A stretch of 64,000 bases of DNA from Mucilaginibacter saanensis. Its GTDB lineage: Bacteria > Bacteroidota > Bacteroidia > Sphingobacteriales > Sphingobacteriaceae. Positions 24,984 through 35,142 of the stretch are shown in pieces. The stretch spans positions 1-64,000 of the forward strand of contig NZ_JACHBZ010000021.1 of assembly GCF_014200575.1 (NCBI RefSeq), read 5' to 3'. Position 1 is the first letter of the stretch, and each line of letters begins with the position of its first letter. A model generated the notes under the pieces. The model was given only the letters and a program-made list of their open reading frames with translations, was not told where the DNA came from and made no database searches. A program made the position numbers and the translations under genes.

Positions 24984-27872
24984 ATGCGTAAAGCTGTCCT
25001 GATTGTTCTGAGCATCTTTTATTTAACCACCTGGTATACAAAGGCGGCCGATATTAAAAGCATAGGTGTGCCTTATGTACAAAATTATACCAAGGCTGTT
25101 TATCAATCGGGCAATCAAAACTGGTCTGTCACCCGGGATGAGCATGGCATTATGTATTTCGGCAATGCAGAAGGCTTACTGGCTTTTGATGGCAAATACT
25201 GGCAACAATACCACATGCCAAACGCGCTCATTGTTCGCTCTGTATCTGCCAATGGCAAGGGCAAAGTTTATGTAGGGGCCTTTGGCGAATTTGGTTACTG
25301 GGAAAATGATAGCAGGGGTTTTTTAAAATACAATTCGCTCATAAACCTGGTGCCCAAAAAACACCTCCCCATTACTGAGGAGATCTGGAAAATATATGTT
25401 GACGGCGAAAGGGTGATATTTCAGTCTTTCGGTGCGCTGTATATTTATTCCGGCAATCACATTGAAGTTGTAAAAAGCACCCAACCCTTCCTTTTTTTAT
25501 TTAAGGCCAATAAGCGCTTTTTTGTAGAAAAACTTACCATAGGTTTATTTGAATTAAAGGGTAATAAGTTAGCGTATGTGCAGGGTAGTAGCATTTTAGG
25601 CAATAGCGGAGTATTGTCAATACTTCCTTTTAAAGGTAACAGCTATATTATAGGTACAGCAAAAGACGGTCTGTTTATTTATGATGGCTCAAGCATAAAG
25701 CCCTGGGCCAACCAGGCCAATGAATTTCTGAAAACCTATCAGCTTAATAACGGCGCCATTATTCCGGGCAAATATTTTGCCTACGGAACCATATTAAACG
25801 GTATTGTTATAGTTGATACCGCAGGGCATGTTATACAACACATTAACAAGGCAAATGGCTTGCAAAACAACACCGTTTTAAGCCTGTATACCGATAGTGA
25901 ACAAAACCTGTGGGCGGGTTTGGATAACGGAATTGCCCGCATTGAAATGAATTCCCCGTTGTACTATTATTTTGATAAAACCGGGAAATTTGGTACTGTT
26001 TACGCCAGCATTATTTTCAATAATAAAATATACCTGGGCACCAACCAGGGGCTTTTTTACAGTGATTGGATACCGGATAATAGTCTTTTCCAGTCGTTTG
26101 ATTTTAAACTGATACCGGGTTCACAGGGCCAGGTATGGGATTTATCATTACAGGACGGGCGCTTACTTTGCGGGCATAATGACGGCACTTATCAGGTAAA
26201 CGGCAACGCCATCACCAAAATATCAACCGTAACCGGCGGATGGACCATCAAAAAGCTAAACCAGGATATGCTTATCCAAGGCAGCTATACAGGCTTAGTA
26301 GTTTATAAAAAGGACGCCTCCGGAAACTGGGTTTTCAGCCATAAAATAAGTGGTTTTGATGAGCCATCGCGCTATGTAGAGCAGGATAATAAGGGCCGGA
26401 TATGGGTAAGCCACGCCTATAAGGGTATTTATAGACTAACCCTAAGCAGCGACCTGAAAAAGGTAACCTCCAAAATATATTATGATAAACAGTACGGCTT
26501 GCCAGGCAGTTACAACGTTAACGTGTTTGATCTGGATAACCATGTAGTTTTTTCCTCAGATTCCGGCTTTTACGTTTATGACGATATTACCGACCGCTTT
26601 TTCAAATACACACAGCTCAACAAAAAACTGGGCACCTTTGCCTCATCAAGTAAAATAATAAAGGCAATTGGTAAAAAGTACTGGTTTATTAACCAGGGGC
26701 GTGTAGCCCTTGCCGATCTTTCTGTACCCGGCAAACTGAGTATTGATACCAACCGGTTCACCATACTTAACGGTCAAATGGTGCAGCATTATGAAACCAT
26801 AAACCGCATTAATAACTCAACCTACCTCATTAGTATTGATGATGGATTTGTGATATTGAATGATAGCGATGCTCTTTTAGCCAACCCAATAAAAATACCG
26901 GAAGTGCTGATACGCCGGGTGGAAAACATAACCGATAAAATTGCGGAACTAAGCGAAACCGACAGCCGTATCAACAACATCGAGATACCCTATACGCAAA
27001 ACAACCTCCGCATCACTTATTCTTTACCTTATTATAAACAGGCTCAAATCAAATTCCAATATTTCCTGGAAGGATATTCCAGGCAATGGTCTGATTGGTC
27101 GCAGCAAAGTCAGAAAGAGTTTACCAACCTTAACCAGGGTACTTACCATTTTAAAGTGCGCGCCAAAATAAACGATCAAAATGTATCGGCCATTACTACT
27201 TTAACCTTTACGGTGTTACCGCCATGGTATGCCAGTAATGTGGCTTTAGTTTTTTATGTGTTGTTACTCATTTTGGCTTACTACCTCATGAGGTATTATT
27301 ACCGCTTTAAATTAAGGCGTCACCAATATTTTATACATCAAAAGCTACAGACAGAAAAGGAGGAATTTTTAAAGCAGGAGGCGATAGCCAATGAACAGCA
27401 CATCATCAGTATTAAAAACGAAAAACTGCAGGCAGATCTGGCCAGCAAAAGCCGTGAGCTGGCCAACTCGGCCATGAACCTGGTATACAAAAATGAATTA
27501 CTGCAAAAGATTAGCGAGGAAATAACACACCTTAAAGATAGCTCAGGTAAAAAACTGGCCGATGATCAGTTACGCCGCATACAAAAGGTAATTAACGAAG
27601 GCATGAATGATGACCGGGATTGGAACGTTTTTGAAAAAAGTTTTAACGAAGCTCATGAAAACTTCTTTAAAAAACTAAAGTCAGACCACCCGGATCTGGT
27701 TCCGAATGACCTTAAACTATGTGCTTATTTGCGCATGAACATGAGCAGTAAAGAAATGGCTTCACTTTTAAATATATCTCTTCGCGGGGTAGAAATCCGT
27801 CGCTACCGCCTGCGTAAAAAGCTCAATCTGGAGCATGATAAAAACCTGGTAGAGTTTCTCATTGAGCTTTAA
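24984..27872 (+). CDS. Membrane one-component PUL regulator (Reg_prop/Y_Y_Y/LuxR)
   Basis: 962-aa SusR-like sensor-regulator. A signal sequence leads to a large periplasmic beta-propeller-like region of Reg_prop repeats (IMYFGNAEGLLAFDG, QNLWAGLDNGIARI, GRIWVSHAYKGIYRL), then a Y_Y_Y domain (FQYFLEGYSRQWSDWS). One TM helix follows at about 750-771, a coiled coil, and a C-terminal LuxR-type helix-turn-helix (about 912-959: MSSKEMASLLNISLRGVEIRRYRLRKKL). There is no histidine-kinase or receiver domain, so it would bind DNA from the membrane. It lies 262 bases upstream of susC and probably senses the glycan fragment. Confidence 0.88.
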   Translation: MRKAVLIVLSIFYLTTWYTKAADIKSIGVPYVQNYTKAVYQSGNQNWSVTRDEHGIMYFGNAEGLLAFDGKYWQQYHMPNALIVRSVSANGKGKVYVGAFGEFGYWENDSRGFLKYNSLINLVPKKHLPITEEIWKIYVDGERVIFQSFGALYIYSGNHIEVVKSTQPFLFLFKANKRFFVEKLTIGLFELKGNKLAYVQGSSILGNSGVLSILPFKGNSYIIGTAKDGLFIYDGSSIKPWANQANEFLKTYQLNNGAIIPGKYFAYGTILNGIVIVDTAGHVIQHINKANGLQNNTVLSLYTDSEQNLWAGLDNGIARIEMNSPLYYYFDKTGKFGTVYASIIFNNKIYLGTNQGLFYSDWIPDNSLFQSFDFKLIPGSQGQVWDLSLQDGRLLCGHNDGTYQVNGNAITKISTVTGGWTIKKLNQDMLIQGSYTGLVVYKKDASGNWVFSHKISGFDEPSRYVEQDNKGRIWVSHAYKGIYRLTLSSDLKKVTSKIYYDKQYGLPGSYNVNVFDLDNHVVFSSDSGFYVYDDITDRFFKYTQLNKKLGTFASSSKIIKAIGKKYWFINQGRVALADLSVPGKLSIDTNRFTILNGQMVQHYETINRINNSTYLISIDDGFVILNDSDALLANPIKIPEVLIRRVENITDKIAELSETDSRINNIEIPYTQNNLRITYSLPYYKQAQIKFQYFLEGYSRQWSDWSQQSQKEFTNLNQGTYHFKVRAKINDQNVSAITTLTFTVLPPWYASNVALVFYVLLLILAYYLMRYYYRFKLRRHQYFIHQKLQTEKEEFLKQEAIANEQHIISIKNEKLQADLASKSRELANSAMNLVYKNELLQKISEEITHLKDSSGKKLADDQLRRIQKVINEGMNDDRDWNVFEKSFNEAHENFFKKLKSDHPDLVPNDLKLCAYLRMNMSSKEMASLLNISLRGVEIRRYRLRKKLNLEHDKNLVEFLIEL

Positions 27873-28050
27873 TACTACATCATTACCTCTCATAAGCATC
27901 CTATACACGGTATGCGTATGCCATGGCAATGTAGTATACACCCCGCCAATGTAAACTAATCAATAATCTGTAATTCAATTAATTACAAACCCCAAAAAAC
28001 AACTTTGAGAAAGTGTTTTTTTGTTGATGTATTAATGTTGAGTTAATTTT

Positions 28051-28082
28051 TTTGATAAACAGTTATTATCTATTCAGTTTTG
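28051..28082 (+). promoter_or_regulatory. susC promoter (-33/-7)
   Basis: TTTG (28051-28054), 20 bases, then CAGTTTTG (28075-28082), one base off TAnnTTTG. The start codon is 52 bases further on. Together with 83-114 this is the clearest -33/-7 pair in the window, with identical spacing. The rest of the 262-base gap shows no gene. Confidence 0.55.
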
Positions 28083-28134
28083 CAATCAAATAAACCAATT
28101 ATTTATTCACCCCCATTTTTATTAATTAACCACG

Positions 28135-31100
28135 ATGAAGAAATTTTTTACTATTTCAGGGTTAATGTTGTTGTTCTTATTTTGTTATGACGCTTCGTTT
28201 GCACAAAGCGTTACAGTAAAAGGCAAAATAATTGATAACACCGGACAAGCCCTTATAGGCGTAACCGTTTCGGTAAAAGGAACAGCAACAGGAACTCAAA
28301 CAGATGTTAACGGAGCATTCTCTATTAATGCCCCCAGCAATTCAACTTTAAAATTTGCGTATATAGGATACGCCAGCAAAGAAGTCCTGGTTAACGGACA
28401 AACCAATATTGATGTTATGCTACAACAACAAACCAACGAACTGCAACAGATTGTGGTAATTGGTTACGGTACGCAGCGCAAGCTTGATGTAACCGGCTCA
28501 ATAGCTACTGTAAAAGGTGCAGATGTTGCCAAACAAGCCTCTACAAATGCCATTAGCGGCCTTCAGGGTAAGGTGGCCGGTGTTCAGATCACTAATAACG
28601 GTACACCGGGCAAAGCACCGGATATTACCATTCGTGGTTTAGGCACCATTTATGGTAACACCAAGCCGCTTTTCGTGGTTGACGGGGTATGGTATGATGA
28701 TATCAGCTTCCTTAACCCACAGGATATTGAAAGCTTCAGCATTCTTAAAGACGCTTCGAGCACCGCAATTTACGGTATCAGGGCAGCCAACGGCGTTATT
28801 TTAATCAGCACTAAACGCGGCGTAAAAGGCGCACCTGTTATTAACTATAACGGCTACGCAGGCTGGCAATCAGTCACCAACCAGGTAAAAATGGCCAATG
28901 GCACACAATATGCTACCGCTGTAAATGAGCTTGCTACACTTAATAACGGCAAACCTGTTTTCAGTAATCCATCAAGCTATGGTGCTGGTACTGATTGGTA
29001 CAAGCAGATCCTGCGCGATGCCCTGGTAACCAATCATGAGCTATCTGTAAGCGGTGGTACTGATAAATATACCTACAACTACTCCTTTGGCTACCTTGAT
29101 CAGGATGGTTTGGTAAAAACCAATAATTATCAGCGCTATACCTTACACCTGTCAAATGATTTCAAATTGGGTAAAGCAGTTAAACTGGGTTACACAGCCA
29201 GCGGGTTATCCAGCACATCAAGAGATGTTCCTACCACAATTTTCGGTCAGTTGTATGGCGCGGCACCTACCTTACCTGTACGCAAAGCCGATGGTGGCTA
29301 TGGCGACCCTAACGATTATGGTACAGGTGACGGAAATAACTACAACCCACAGGCTACGCTTGATTTTTACAACCAGCGTACCAAAAACAAACGCGTAACC
29401 TATAACGTGTATGGCGAAGTTTCGTTACTGAAACACTTGAAATTCAGATCGAGCTTTGGCGGCGATGTAAGTCAGGCTGAGGTACGATCATTCGTGCCCT
29501 TATACCAGGCTACTGTTAAACAATTCAGCAACAAAACCAATTTAAATGTTGACCATACAGATGTACGCAACTGGATATGGGAAAACACCTTAACTTATGA
29601 CGTTAAAATAAACGACCACAAATTCACTGCATTATTAGGTTATAGCGCTATTGATAACGTAACCCGCCAAATGAATGCACAATCAGATAATGTGCCTTAC
29701 AAAAGCAGCGGTAACCTGCAAACTTCTTTCCCTGATACAGCAAAGGTAACTTACTTTGCTACTCCGGCAAACCAGGTGCATAACCGCGCATTATCACAAT
29801 TTGCACGTATTAATTACTCTTACAAAGACAAATACTTATTAAATGCCTCTATCCGCCGCGATGGTGCTTCACAATTCTATGGTGCGCATACTTACGGTTA
29901 CTTCCCTTCTGTAGGTGGTGGCTGGGTTGTTACCAATGAGGATTTTATGAAAGACCAAAAAGTATTCAGCAACCTGAAACTTCGCGGCAGTTTTGGTGCG
30001 GTAGGTAACTCTGTAGTACCTATTAACCCATCAGTACAAACCATAGCAACAGATCCATATCTTACTGCCATATTTGGTAACCCGCAGGTAGCTTATCAGG
30101 GAGCAAGTATCAACTCCGTAGTACCTCCATCTATATTGTGGGAAAGAACGGTATCAACCGACTTTGGTTTAGAAGGTGGTTTGCTTGACAACAAATTAAC
30201 TTTTGAGGCCGACTATTATAACCGCGAAACGAAGGATGCCATTTTTGCCATCCCGGTTGCGGGTTCACTGGGAACCAGTAACAGCTCAATTATTGGCAAC
30301 CAGGCAAGTATCCAAAACCGTGGTTTTGAATTCTTAGTAAGCTGGAAAGACCAGGCATCTAAAGATTTCAGCTACAGCATCAGCGCCAACCTTGGTATCA
30401 ACACCAATAAAGTATTGGATGTAATTACAGGTAAAAACCCTATTTATGATGGCGGTACAGGTCTTACCAACGGTGCACTTGCAACACGTACTGTTGTTGG
30501 CGAGCCTATTGGCGAGTTTTACGGCTATAAAGTAACTGGTATTTTCCAAACTAAAGAACAAGTAGTAGCGTCAAAACAACCTGGTGCAAGCCCCGGCGAT
30601 TTTATTTATCAGGATACCAATCATGATGGTATCGTTGATAGCCGCGACCGTGTAGTATTAGGCAGTCCGCTTCCAAAATACAGCTACGGTGTTAATACCT
30701 CTTTTACCTACAAAAACTTTGATCTTGCACTTGATTTTCAAGGAGTGGCAGATGTTAGCGTTTATAATGCCAATATTGCTTACCGCTTTGGTAACGAGAA
30801 CTTCACACAGGATTTCTATAATAATCGCTGGCATGGTGCCGGAACCTCAAATACTTACCCTTCAGTAAACGTAGGTAAAACGGCCAACTCTGCACCAAAC
30901 TCATTTTATGTTGAAAGCGGCTCTTATTTCAGGATGAGAAATGCCCAATTGGGTTATACATTGCCGGGCAGCCTGCTCAGCAAATGGAAAATAGCCAAAG
31001 TGAGATTATTTGCCAATGCTCAAAATGCTATTAACCTGTTTGGCTATAAAGGCTTCTCGCCAGAAATCGGCGGCACAACAACAAACGGCGCTGTTAGCGG

Positions 31101-31170
31101 CCGTGGTATTGATGCCAATGTTTATCCGCTATATGCAACCTATAATTTTGGCGTTAACGTTACTTTTTAA
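28135..31170 (+). CDS. SusC/RagA-type TonB-dependent receptor
   Basis: 1011-aa outer-membrane glycan importer. A signal peptide (ending ASFAQS) leads to a CarboxypepD_reg-like domain (GKIIDNTGQALIGVTVSVKG, about 28-105), the TonB box region (ELQQIVVIGYGTQRKLDVTGS), a plug domain with IRGLGTIYGNTKPLFVVDG and SILKDASSTAIYGIRAANGVI (RagA signature), and a C-terminal beta-barrel ending in YNFGVNVTF. SusC binds SusD over the pore and is energised by TonB. The next gene is its partner, 11 bases downstream. Confidence 0.96.
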   Translation: MKKFFTISGLMLLFLFCYDASFAQSVTVKGKIIDNTGQALIGVTVSVKGTATGTQTDVNGAFSINAPSNSTLKFAYIGYASKEVLVNGQTNIDVMLQQQTNELQQIVVIGYGTQRKLDVTGSIATVKGADVAKQASTNAISGLQGKVAGVQITNNGTPGKAPDITIRGLGTIYGNTKPLFVVDGVWYDDISFLNPQDIESFSILKDASSTAIYGIRAANGVILISTKRGVKGAPVINYNGYAGWQSVTNQVKMANGTQYATAVNELATLNNGKPVFSNPSSYGAGTDWYKQILRDALVTNHELSVSGGTDKYTYNYSFGYLDQDGLVKTNNYQRYTLHLSNDFKLGKAVKLGYTASGLSSTSRDVPTTIFGQLYGAAPTLPVRKADGGYGDPNDYGTGDGNNYNPQATLDFYNQRTKNKRVTYNVYGEVSLLKHLKFRSSFGGDVSQAEVRSFVPLYQATVKQFSNKTNLNVDHTDVRNWIWENTLTYDVKINDHKFTALLGYSAIDNVTRQMNAQSDNVPYKSSGNLQTSFPDTAKVTYFATPANQVHNRALSQFARINYSYKDKYLLNASIRRDGASQFYGAHTYGYFPSVGGGWVVTNEDFMKDQKVFSNLKLRGSFGAVGNSVVPINPSVQTIATDPYLTAIFGNPQVAYQGASINSVVPPSILWERTVSTDFGLEGGLLDNKLTFEADYYNRETKDAIFAIPVAGSLGTSNSSIIGNQASIQNRGFEFLVSWKDQASKDFSYSISANLGINTNKVLDVITGKNPIYDGGTGLTNGALATRTVVGEPIGEFYGYKVTGIFQTKEQVVASKQPGASPGDFIYQDTNHDGIVDSRDRVVLGSPLPKYSYGVNTSFTYKNFDLALDFQGVADVSVYNANIAYRFGNENFTQDFYNNRWHGAGTSNTYPSVNVGKTANSAPNSFYVESGSYFRMRNAQLGYTLPGSLLSKWKIAKVRLFANAQNAINLFGYKGFSPEIGGTTTNGAVSGRGIDANVYPLYATYNFGVNVTF

Positions 31171-31181
31171 TCAATATAAAG

Positions 31182-32666
31182 ATGAAGAACAGTAAAAACT
31201 TATTCGTGCGTAAAGCCATTATTTTAGGCCTTATCGCATCAACCATATCCATTCAAAGCTGTAAAAAAAGCTTTCTTGATGTAAACCCTGCTCAAAACAC
31301 GGCAGCAACCTTATTCTTTAAAACACAGGACGATGCTACAAAGGCTGTAAATGCCATGTACGCCAACCTTCACGAGTGGAACAATATTGCGTTTACCCCC
31401 ATCGCTGTTGAAAGCATGGGTGCTGATGATGTAGAAAAAGGCAGCAGCGCCAGCGATGCAACCTTTTTTAATGATTACCATAATTTCACCATCACATCTG
31501 GCGATGCCCAGTTAGGTGGTTTTTGGAAAGGCCAGTATCAAACCATCAACTTTGCTAATCAGATATTGACCAACGTTCCCGGCATTAGCATGGATGACGC
31601 TCTAAAAACCCGCTACCTGGCCGAAGCTAAATTTATCAGGGCTTATGCCTATTTTAGGCTGGTTAGGGCTTTTGGTGATGTGCCTTTGCGCATAACCCTG
31701 CCTAAGGATGCATCTGAATATAACCTGCCACGTACCCCTAAAGATCAGGTATGGGCACAAATTGAAAAAGATTTAACTGATGCAGCCTCTGTATTACCAC
31801 AAAGCTATAGCGCCGTTGAAATTGGCCATGTAACCAAAGGTGCTGCCTTAACCCTGCACGCCAAGGCAGCCCTGTATCTTAAAAAATGGGCTGATGTAGT
31901 AACCTATACAACCGCTGTTATGGGCATGGGCTACTCGCTATATCCTGATTATGAGCAAATGTTCAGAACAACGCATAAAAACAACCAGGAATCTGTTTTT
32001 GAGATCCAATGTAACCTGATACCTAATAATCCGGCTGCTTCAAACTCTCAATATTCACAAGTACAGGGCGTTCGTGGTGTAACCGGTGGCGGATGGGGCT
32101 TTAATGTTCCCAGTGCTGATCTGGCAGCCGCTTATGAAACTGGTGACCCGCGTCGTGATGCAACCATCATATTCAGAGGCGAAACCACGCCTGAGGGCGA
32201 TAAAATTCCAGCAACTGGTGATAACCCTATGTATAACCAAAAATCATACGTTCCATTTGCCTTATTTGTATCTGGCTTTAATGAAGGCTGTCAGCAAAAT
32301 AAAATTGTGCTGCGTTACGCTGATGTATTGCTGATGAATGCCGAAGCCAATAATGAACTTGGAAATTCAGGTGCGGCAATAGGTCCGTTAGAGCTGGTAC
32401 GTGCAAGGGCACGTGGAGCAAACGCGGCTATATTACCTAAAGTAACCTCAACAGATCAGGCTACGCTGCGTGCTGCCATCTACAAAGAAAGAAGAGTTGA
32501 ATTTGCCATGGAGTTTGAGCGTTATTTTGACGTAATACGCCAGGGCAGAGGAACCGAGGTTTTTGGCATACGCGGATGGAAAGCTGGCAAAAACGAAGTT
32601 TGGCCTATACCACAAACAGAGATTGATCTTAGCGGTGGTGCTTTAACACAAAACACTGGATACTAA
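31182..32666 (+). CDS. SusD/RagB-type glycan-binding lipoprotein
   Basis: 494-aa surface lipoprotein. The lipobox is ISIQSC with the modified Cys at about 27, followed by KKSFLDVNPAQN as in RagB proteins. The TPR-rich N-terminal part holds AEAKFIRAYAYFRLVRAFGDVPL, and the C-terminal SusD signature ends ERRVEFAMEFERYFDVIRQGR and WPIPQTEIDLSGG. It captures oligosaccharide for SusC. At 494 aa it is slightly short for SusD but complete. Confidence 0.95.
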   Translation: MKNSKNLFVRKAIILGLIASTISIQSCKKSFLDVNPAQNTAATLFFKTQDDATKAVNAMYANLHEWNNIAFTPIAVESMGADDVEKGSSASDATFFNDYHNFTITSGDAQLGGFWKGQYQTINFANQILTNVPGISMDDALKTRYLAEAKFIRAYAYFRLVRAFGDVPLRITLPKDASEYNLPRTPKDQVWAQIEKDLTDAASVLPQSYSAVEIGHVTKGAALTLHAKAALYLKKWADVVTYTTAVMGMGYSLYPDYEQMFRTTHKNNQESVFEIQCNLIPNNPAASNSQYSQVQGVRGVTGGGWGFNVPSADLAAAYETGDPRRDATIIFRGETTPEGDKIPATGDNPMYNQKSYVPFALFVSGFNEGCQQNKIVLRYADVLLMNAEANNELGNSGAAIGPLELVRARARGANAAILPKVTSTDQATLRAAIYKERRVEFAMEFERYFDVIRQGRGTEVFGIRGWKAGKNEVWPIPQTEIDLSGGALTQNTGY

Positions 32667-32697
32667 AAAACATGATGCCGGTTAATTGATATACATT

Positions 32698-32731
32698 GGG
32701 GCAGACCTTCCTTTGAAAGGGAGACTGCCCC
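32698..32731 (+). terminator. Hairpin between susD and the GH144 gene
   Basis: GGGGCAG (32698-32704) pairs with CTGCCCC (32725-32731), extended inward by a second 7-bp stem with one G-U pair. It lies 31 bases after susD and 48 before the GH144 start. It is followed by ATTTATTAT, so it could be a partial terminator or a stability element inside the operon. Confidence 0.55.
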
Positions 32732-32778
32732 ATTTATTATCAACACCATCTTATAACCCGGCATTACCCCCAATAACC

Positions 32779-34131
32779 ATGAAAAAACTATTCTTAACTC
32801 CATTGATAATATTTTGGGCAATAGGTTGCTTTGCACAAAAAGTTACTAAAACGGCGTCTACAGGTATTAAGCCGGTCGGCATTATCAAGAACCTTACCGA
32901 TAGTGCCCTACTTGACGTAGTACAGCGACAAACGTTTCGTTATTTCTGGGATTTTGCACACCCGGTAAGCGGCTTGGCCCGCGAACGCAGCAACGAATCA
33001 TTTGACTACGGCAACGAGGTAGTAACTACCGGCGGCTCTGGCTTTGGCGTTATGGCGCTTATAGTTGCCGATAGTCGCAAATGGATACCACATGACCAGG
33101 CGGTTGACCGCATGGTTAAAATTGTTAACTTTTTATTTAAAGCAAACTCCTTTCATGGTGCTTTTTCGCATTGGATGAATGGCGAAACCGGCAAAGTGAT
33201 ACCTTTTGGCCGTAAAGATGATGGTGGTGATATTGTTGAATCGGCCTATTTGTTTCAGGGATTATTATGTGCCCGCCAGTACTTTACCGCCAATGATCCT
33301 AAAGAGCAACGCATACGCGATGTAATTAACTGGATGTGGGGCGAAATGGAGTGGGATTGGTATACCCGCGATGGCCGCGATGCATTATACTGGCACTGGT
33401 CGCCAAATAATGACTGGGCCATGAACTTCCCTATACATGGTTTTAATGAATGCCTGATTACGTATGTACTGGCAGCTTCCGCTGATAGGTATCCGGTTAG
33501 CGCCGACGTTTACCACCGGGGTTGGGCACAAAGCGACTTCTTTAAAAATGGTAAAACTTTTTATGGCTTTAAACTCCCCCTTGGCTTTGATTATGGCGGT
33601 CCGCTCTTCTTTTCGCAATACTCGTTCCTGGGATTAAACCCCACAGGTTTAAAGGACCAATACGCCGATTACTGGGAACAGAACAAAAACCACACCCTCA
33701 TTAATCATGCATACTGTGTTGATAACCCTAAAAAATTTAAGGGATATGGCGAAAGCAGCTGGGGACTTACCGCAAGCGATAATTATGAAGGTTATAATGC
33801 CCACTCACCTACCAATGATCTGGGGGTCATAACACCAACAGCAGCCTTATCTGCCTTTCCGTATACTCCGGAATACTCTATGAAAGCATTACGCCATTTT
33901 TATTATGACCTTGGCGATAAGATATGGGGCGAATACGGTTTTACCGATGCCTTTAGCGAATCGCATAACTGGTACGCAAAATCATACCTGGCTATTGATC
34001 AGGGCCCAATTGTGGTAATGATTGAGAACTATCGTACCGGATTATTATGGAAACTGTTTATGAGTTGCCCTGAAGTAGAAAACGGCCTTAAAAAGCTAAA
34101 TTTTACCAGTCCGGCACTTACAAAAAACTAA
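32779..34131 (+). CDS. GH144-type glucan hydrolase (glycoamylase domain)
   Basis: 450 aa from the ATG at 32779, which opens a signal peptide (LFLTPLIIFWAIGCFAQ). The (alpha/alpha)6 glycoamylase domain is recognisable: DVVQRQTFRYFWDFAHPVSGLARERSN at the start, then FPIHGFNECLITYVLAASADRY and WAKSYLAIDQGPIVVMIENYRTGLLW-like tail. Characterised GH144 enzymes (from Chitinophaga) are endo-beta-1,2-glucanases, so beta-1,2-glucan is the best substrate guess. An upstream in-frame ATG at 32686 overlaps the hairpin and lacks a signal, so I reject it. Confidence 0.85.
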   Translation: MKKLFLTPLIIFWAIGCFAQKVTKTASTGIKPVGIIKNLTDSALLDVVQRQTFRYFWDFAHPVSGLARERSNESFDYGNEVVTTGGSGFGVMALIVADSRKWIPHDQAVDRMVKIVNFLFKANSFHGAFSHWMNGETGKVIPFGRKDDGGDIVESAYLFQGLLCARQYFTANDPKEQRIRDVINWMWGEMEWDWYTRDGRDALYWHWSPNNDWAMNFPIHGFNECLITYVLAASADRYPVSADVYHRGWAQSDFFKNGKTFYGFKLPLGFDYGGPLFFSQYSFLGLNPTGLKDQYADYWEQNKNHTLINHAYCVDNPKKFKGYGESSWGLTASDNYEGYNAHSPTNDLGVITPTAALSAFPYTPEYSMKALRHFYYDLGDKIWGEYGFTDAFSESHNWYAKSYLAIDQGPIVVMIENYRTGLLWKLFMSCPEVENGLKKLNFTSPALTKN

Positions 34132-34253
34132 CCCGTGCAGTACCCGGCAAAAAATATTAAAAAATGTAAATCAAAAGGCGTTAAATTTGTTTAAGTAACA
34201 TCTGCTTTAATAAAACACATTAAGCGGGCACAAACAAATTTTAAACGCATCAA

Positions 34254-35045
34254 ATGACTCCCAAAAAAATCATTATAGGAATGCTAAGTTTACTCTTAGC
34301 ATTCTCTTTTTCTGCCCATGCCCAATCATCTTTTGACCGTGGCAGCTATATTGTTAAAGGTGATACCTTACCCTACCGCTTACTATTCCCCAAGCACTTT
34401 AATCCTGCAAAAAAATATCCCCTGCTGTTTGTATTACATGGTGCCGGCGAACGCGGCAATAACAACGAGGCGCAGCTAAAATATGGCCCCGAGCGCTTAC
34501 TACAGGATAGCGTACGCGAAAAGTACGAAGCCATTGTAGTTTTCCCGCAATGCCCGGCCAACAGCTATTGGTCAAACGTAAAACAGGAAACCGATGCTGT
34601 TACTCAAAAAAGAAAATTCATTTTTCAGATCAATGAACCGCCGACAAAGGCTATGCAGCTGTTAATGGGCCTTGTTGACCAATTTTTAGATAAACCTTTT
34701 GTTAACAAACAACGGGTTTATATTGGCGGCCTGAGCATGGGCGGTATGGGTACATTTGAAATTATAGGCCGCGAGCCTAAAATATTTGCTGCCGCCTTTG
34801 CTATATGTGGCGGCGACAATACCCTGAATGCTAAAAAATACGCTAAAAAAGTACCACTGTGGATTTTCCACGGCACCAAGGATAGCGTAGTACCGGTTGA
34901 ACATTCAGAGGTAATGGTATCGGCCATTAAGGATGCAGGCGGTAACCCTAATTTTACCCTCTATCCGGGAGTTGATCATAACAGCTGGGAAAACGCCTTT
35001 CGGGAGCCGGAGCTACTGAGCTGGCTATTTTCGCATAGTAAATAG
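34254..35045 (+). CDS. Secreted alpha/beta hydrolase (esterase/PHB-depolymerase type)
   Basis: 263 aa with a signal peptide (SLLLAFSFSAHAQ). The alpha/beta-hydrolase core shows LLFVLHGAGERGNNN (oxyanion region), the nucleophile elbow GGLSMGGMG (Ser161), the acid in FHGTKDSVVP and the histidine in GVDHNSWENAF. Close families include phospholipase/carboxylesterases and polyhydroxybutyrate depolymerase-like lipases. Its place after the GH144 gene suggests removal of acyl groups from the glycan, which is inference. A 22-bp hairpin ends the locus. Confidence 0.82.
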   Translation: MTPKKIIIGMLSLLLAFSFSAHAQSSFDRGSYIVKGDTLPYRLLFPKHFNPAKKYPLLFVLHGAGERGNNNEAQLKYGPERLLQDSVREKYEAIVVFPQCPANSYWSNVKQETDAVTQKRKFIFQINEPPTKAMQLLMGLVDQFLDKPFVNKQRVYIGGLSMGGMGTFEIIGREPKIFAAAFAICGGDNTLNAKKYAKKVPLWIFHGTKDSVVPVEHSEVMVSAIKDAGGNPNFTLYPGVDHNSWENAFREPELLSWLFSHSK

Positions 35046-35069
35046 AAAGATATTTCATCACGCAGTTAA

Positions 35070-35118
35070 CACTTACTAAAGCCATCCTGAAACAAGTTCA
35101 GGATGGCTTTAGTAAGTG
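35070..35118. terminator. Long bidirectional terminator
   Basis: A perfect 22-bp stem (35070-35091 / 35097-35118) with a 5-nt loop, containing AAAGCCATCCTGAA and its complement. It separates the convergent PUL and repeat-protein genes. Confidence 0.85.
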
Positions 35119-35142
35119 ATATTAATTATTCACAAATACTTC

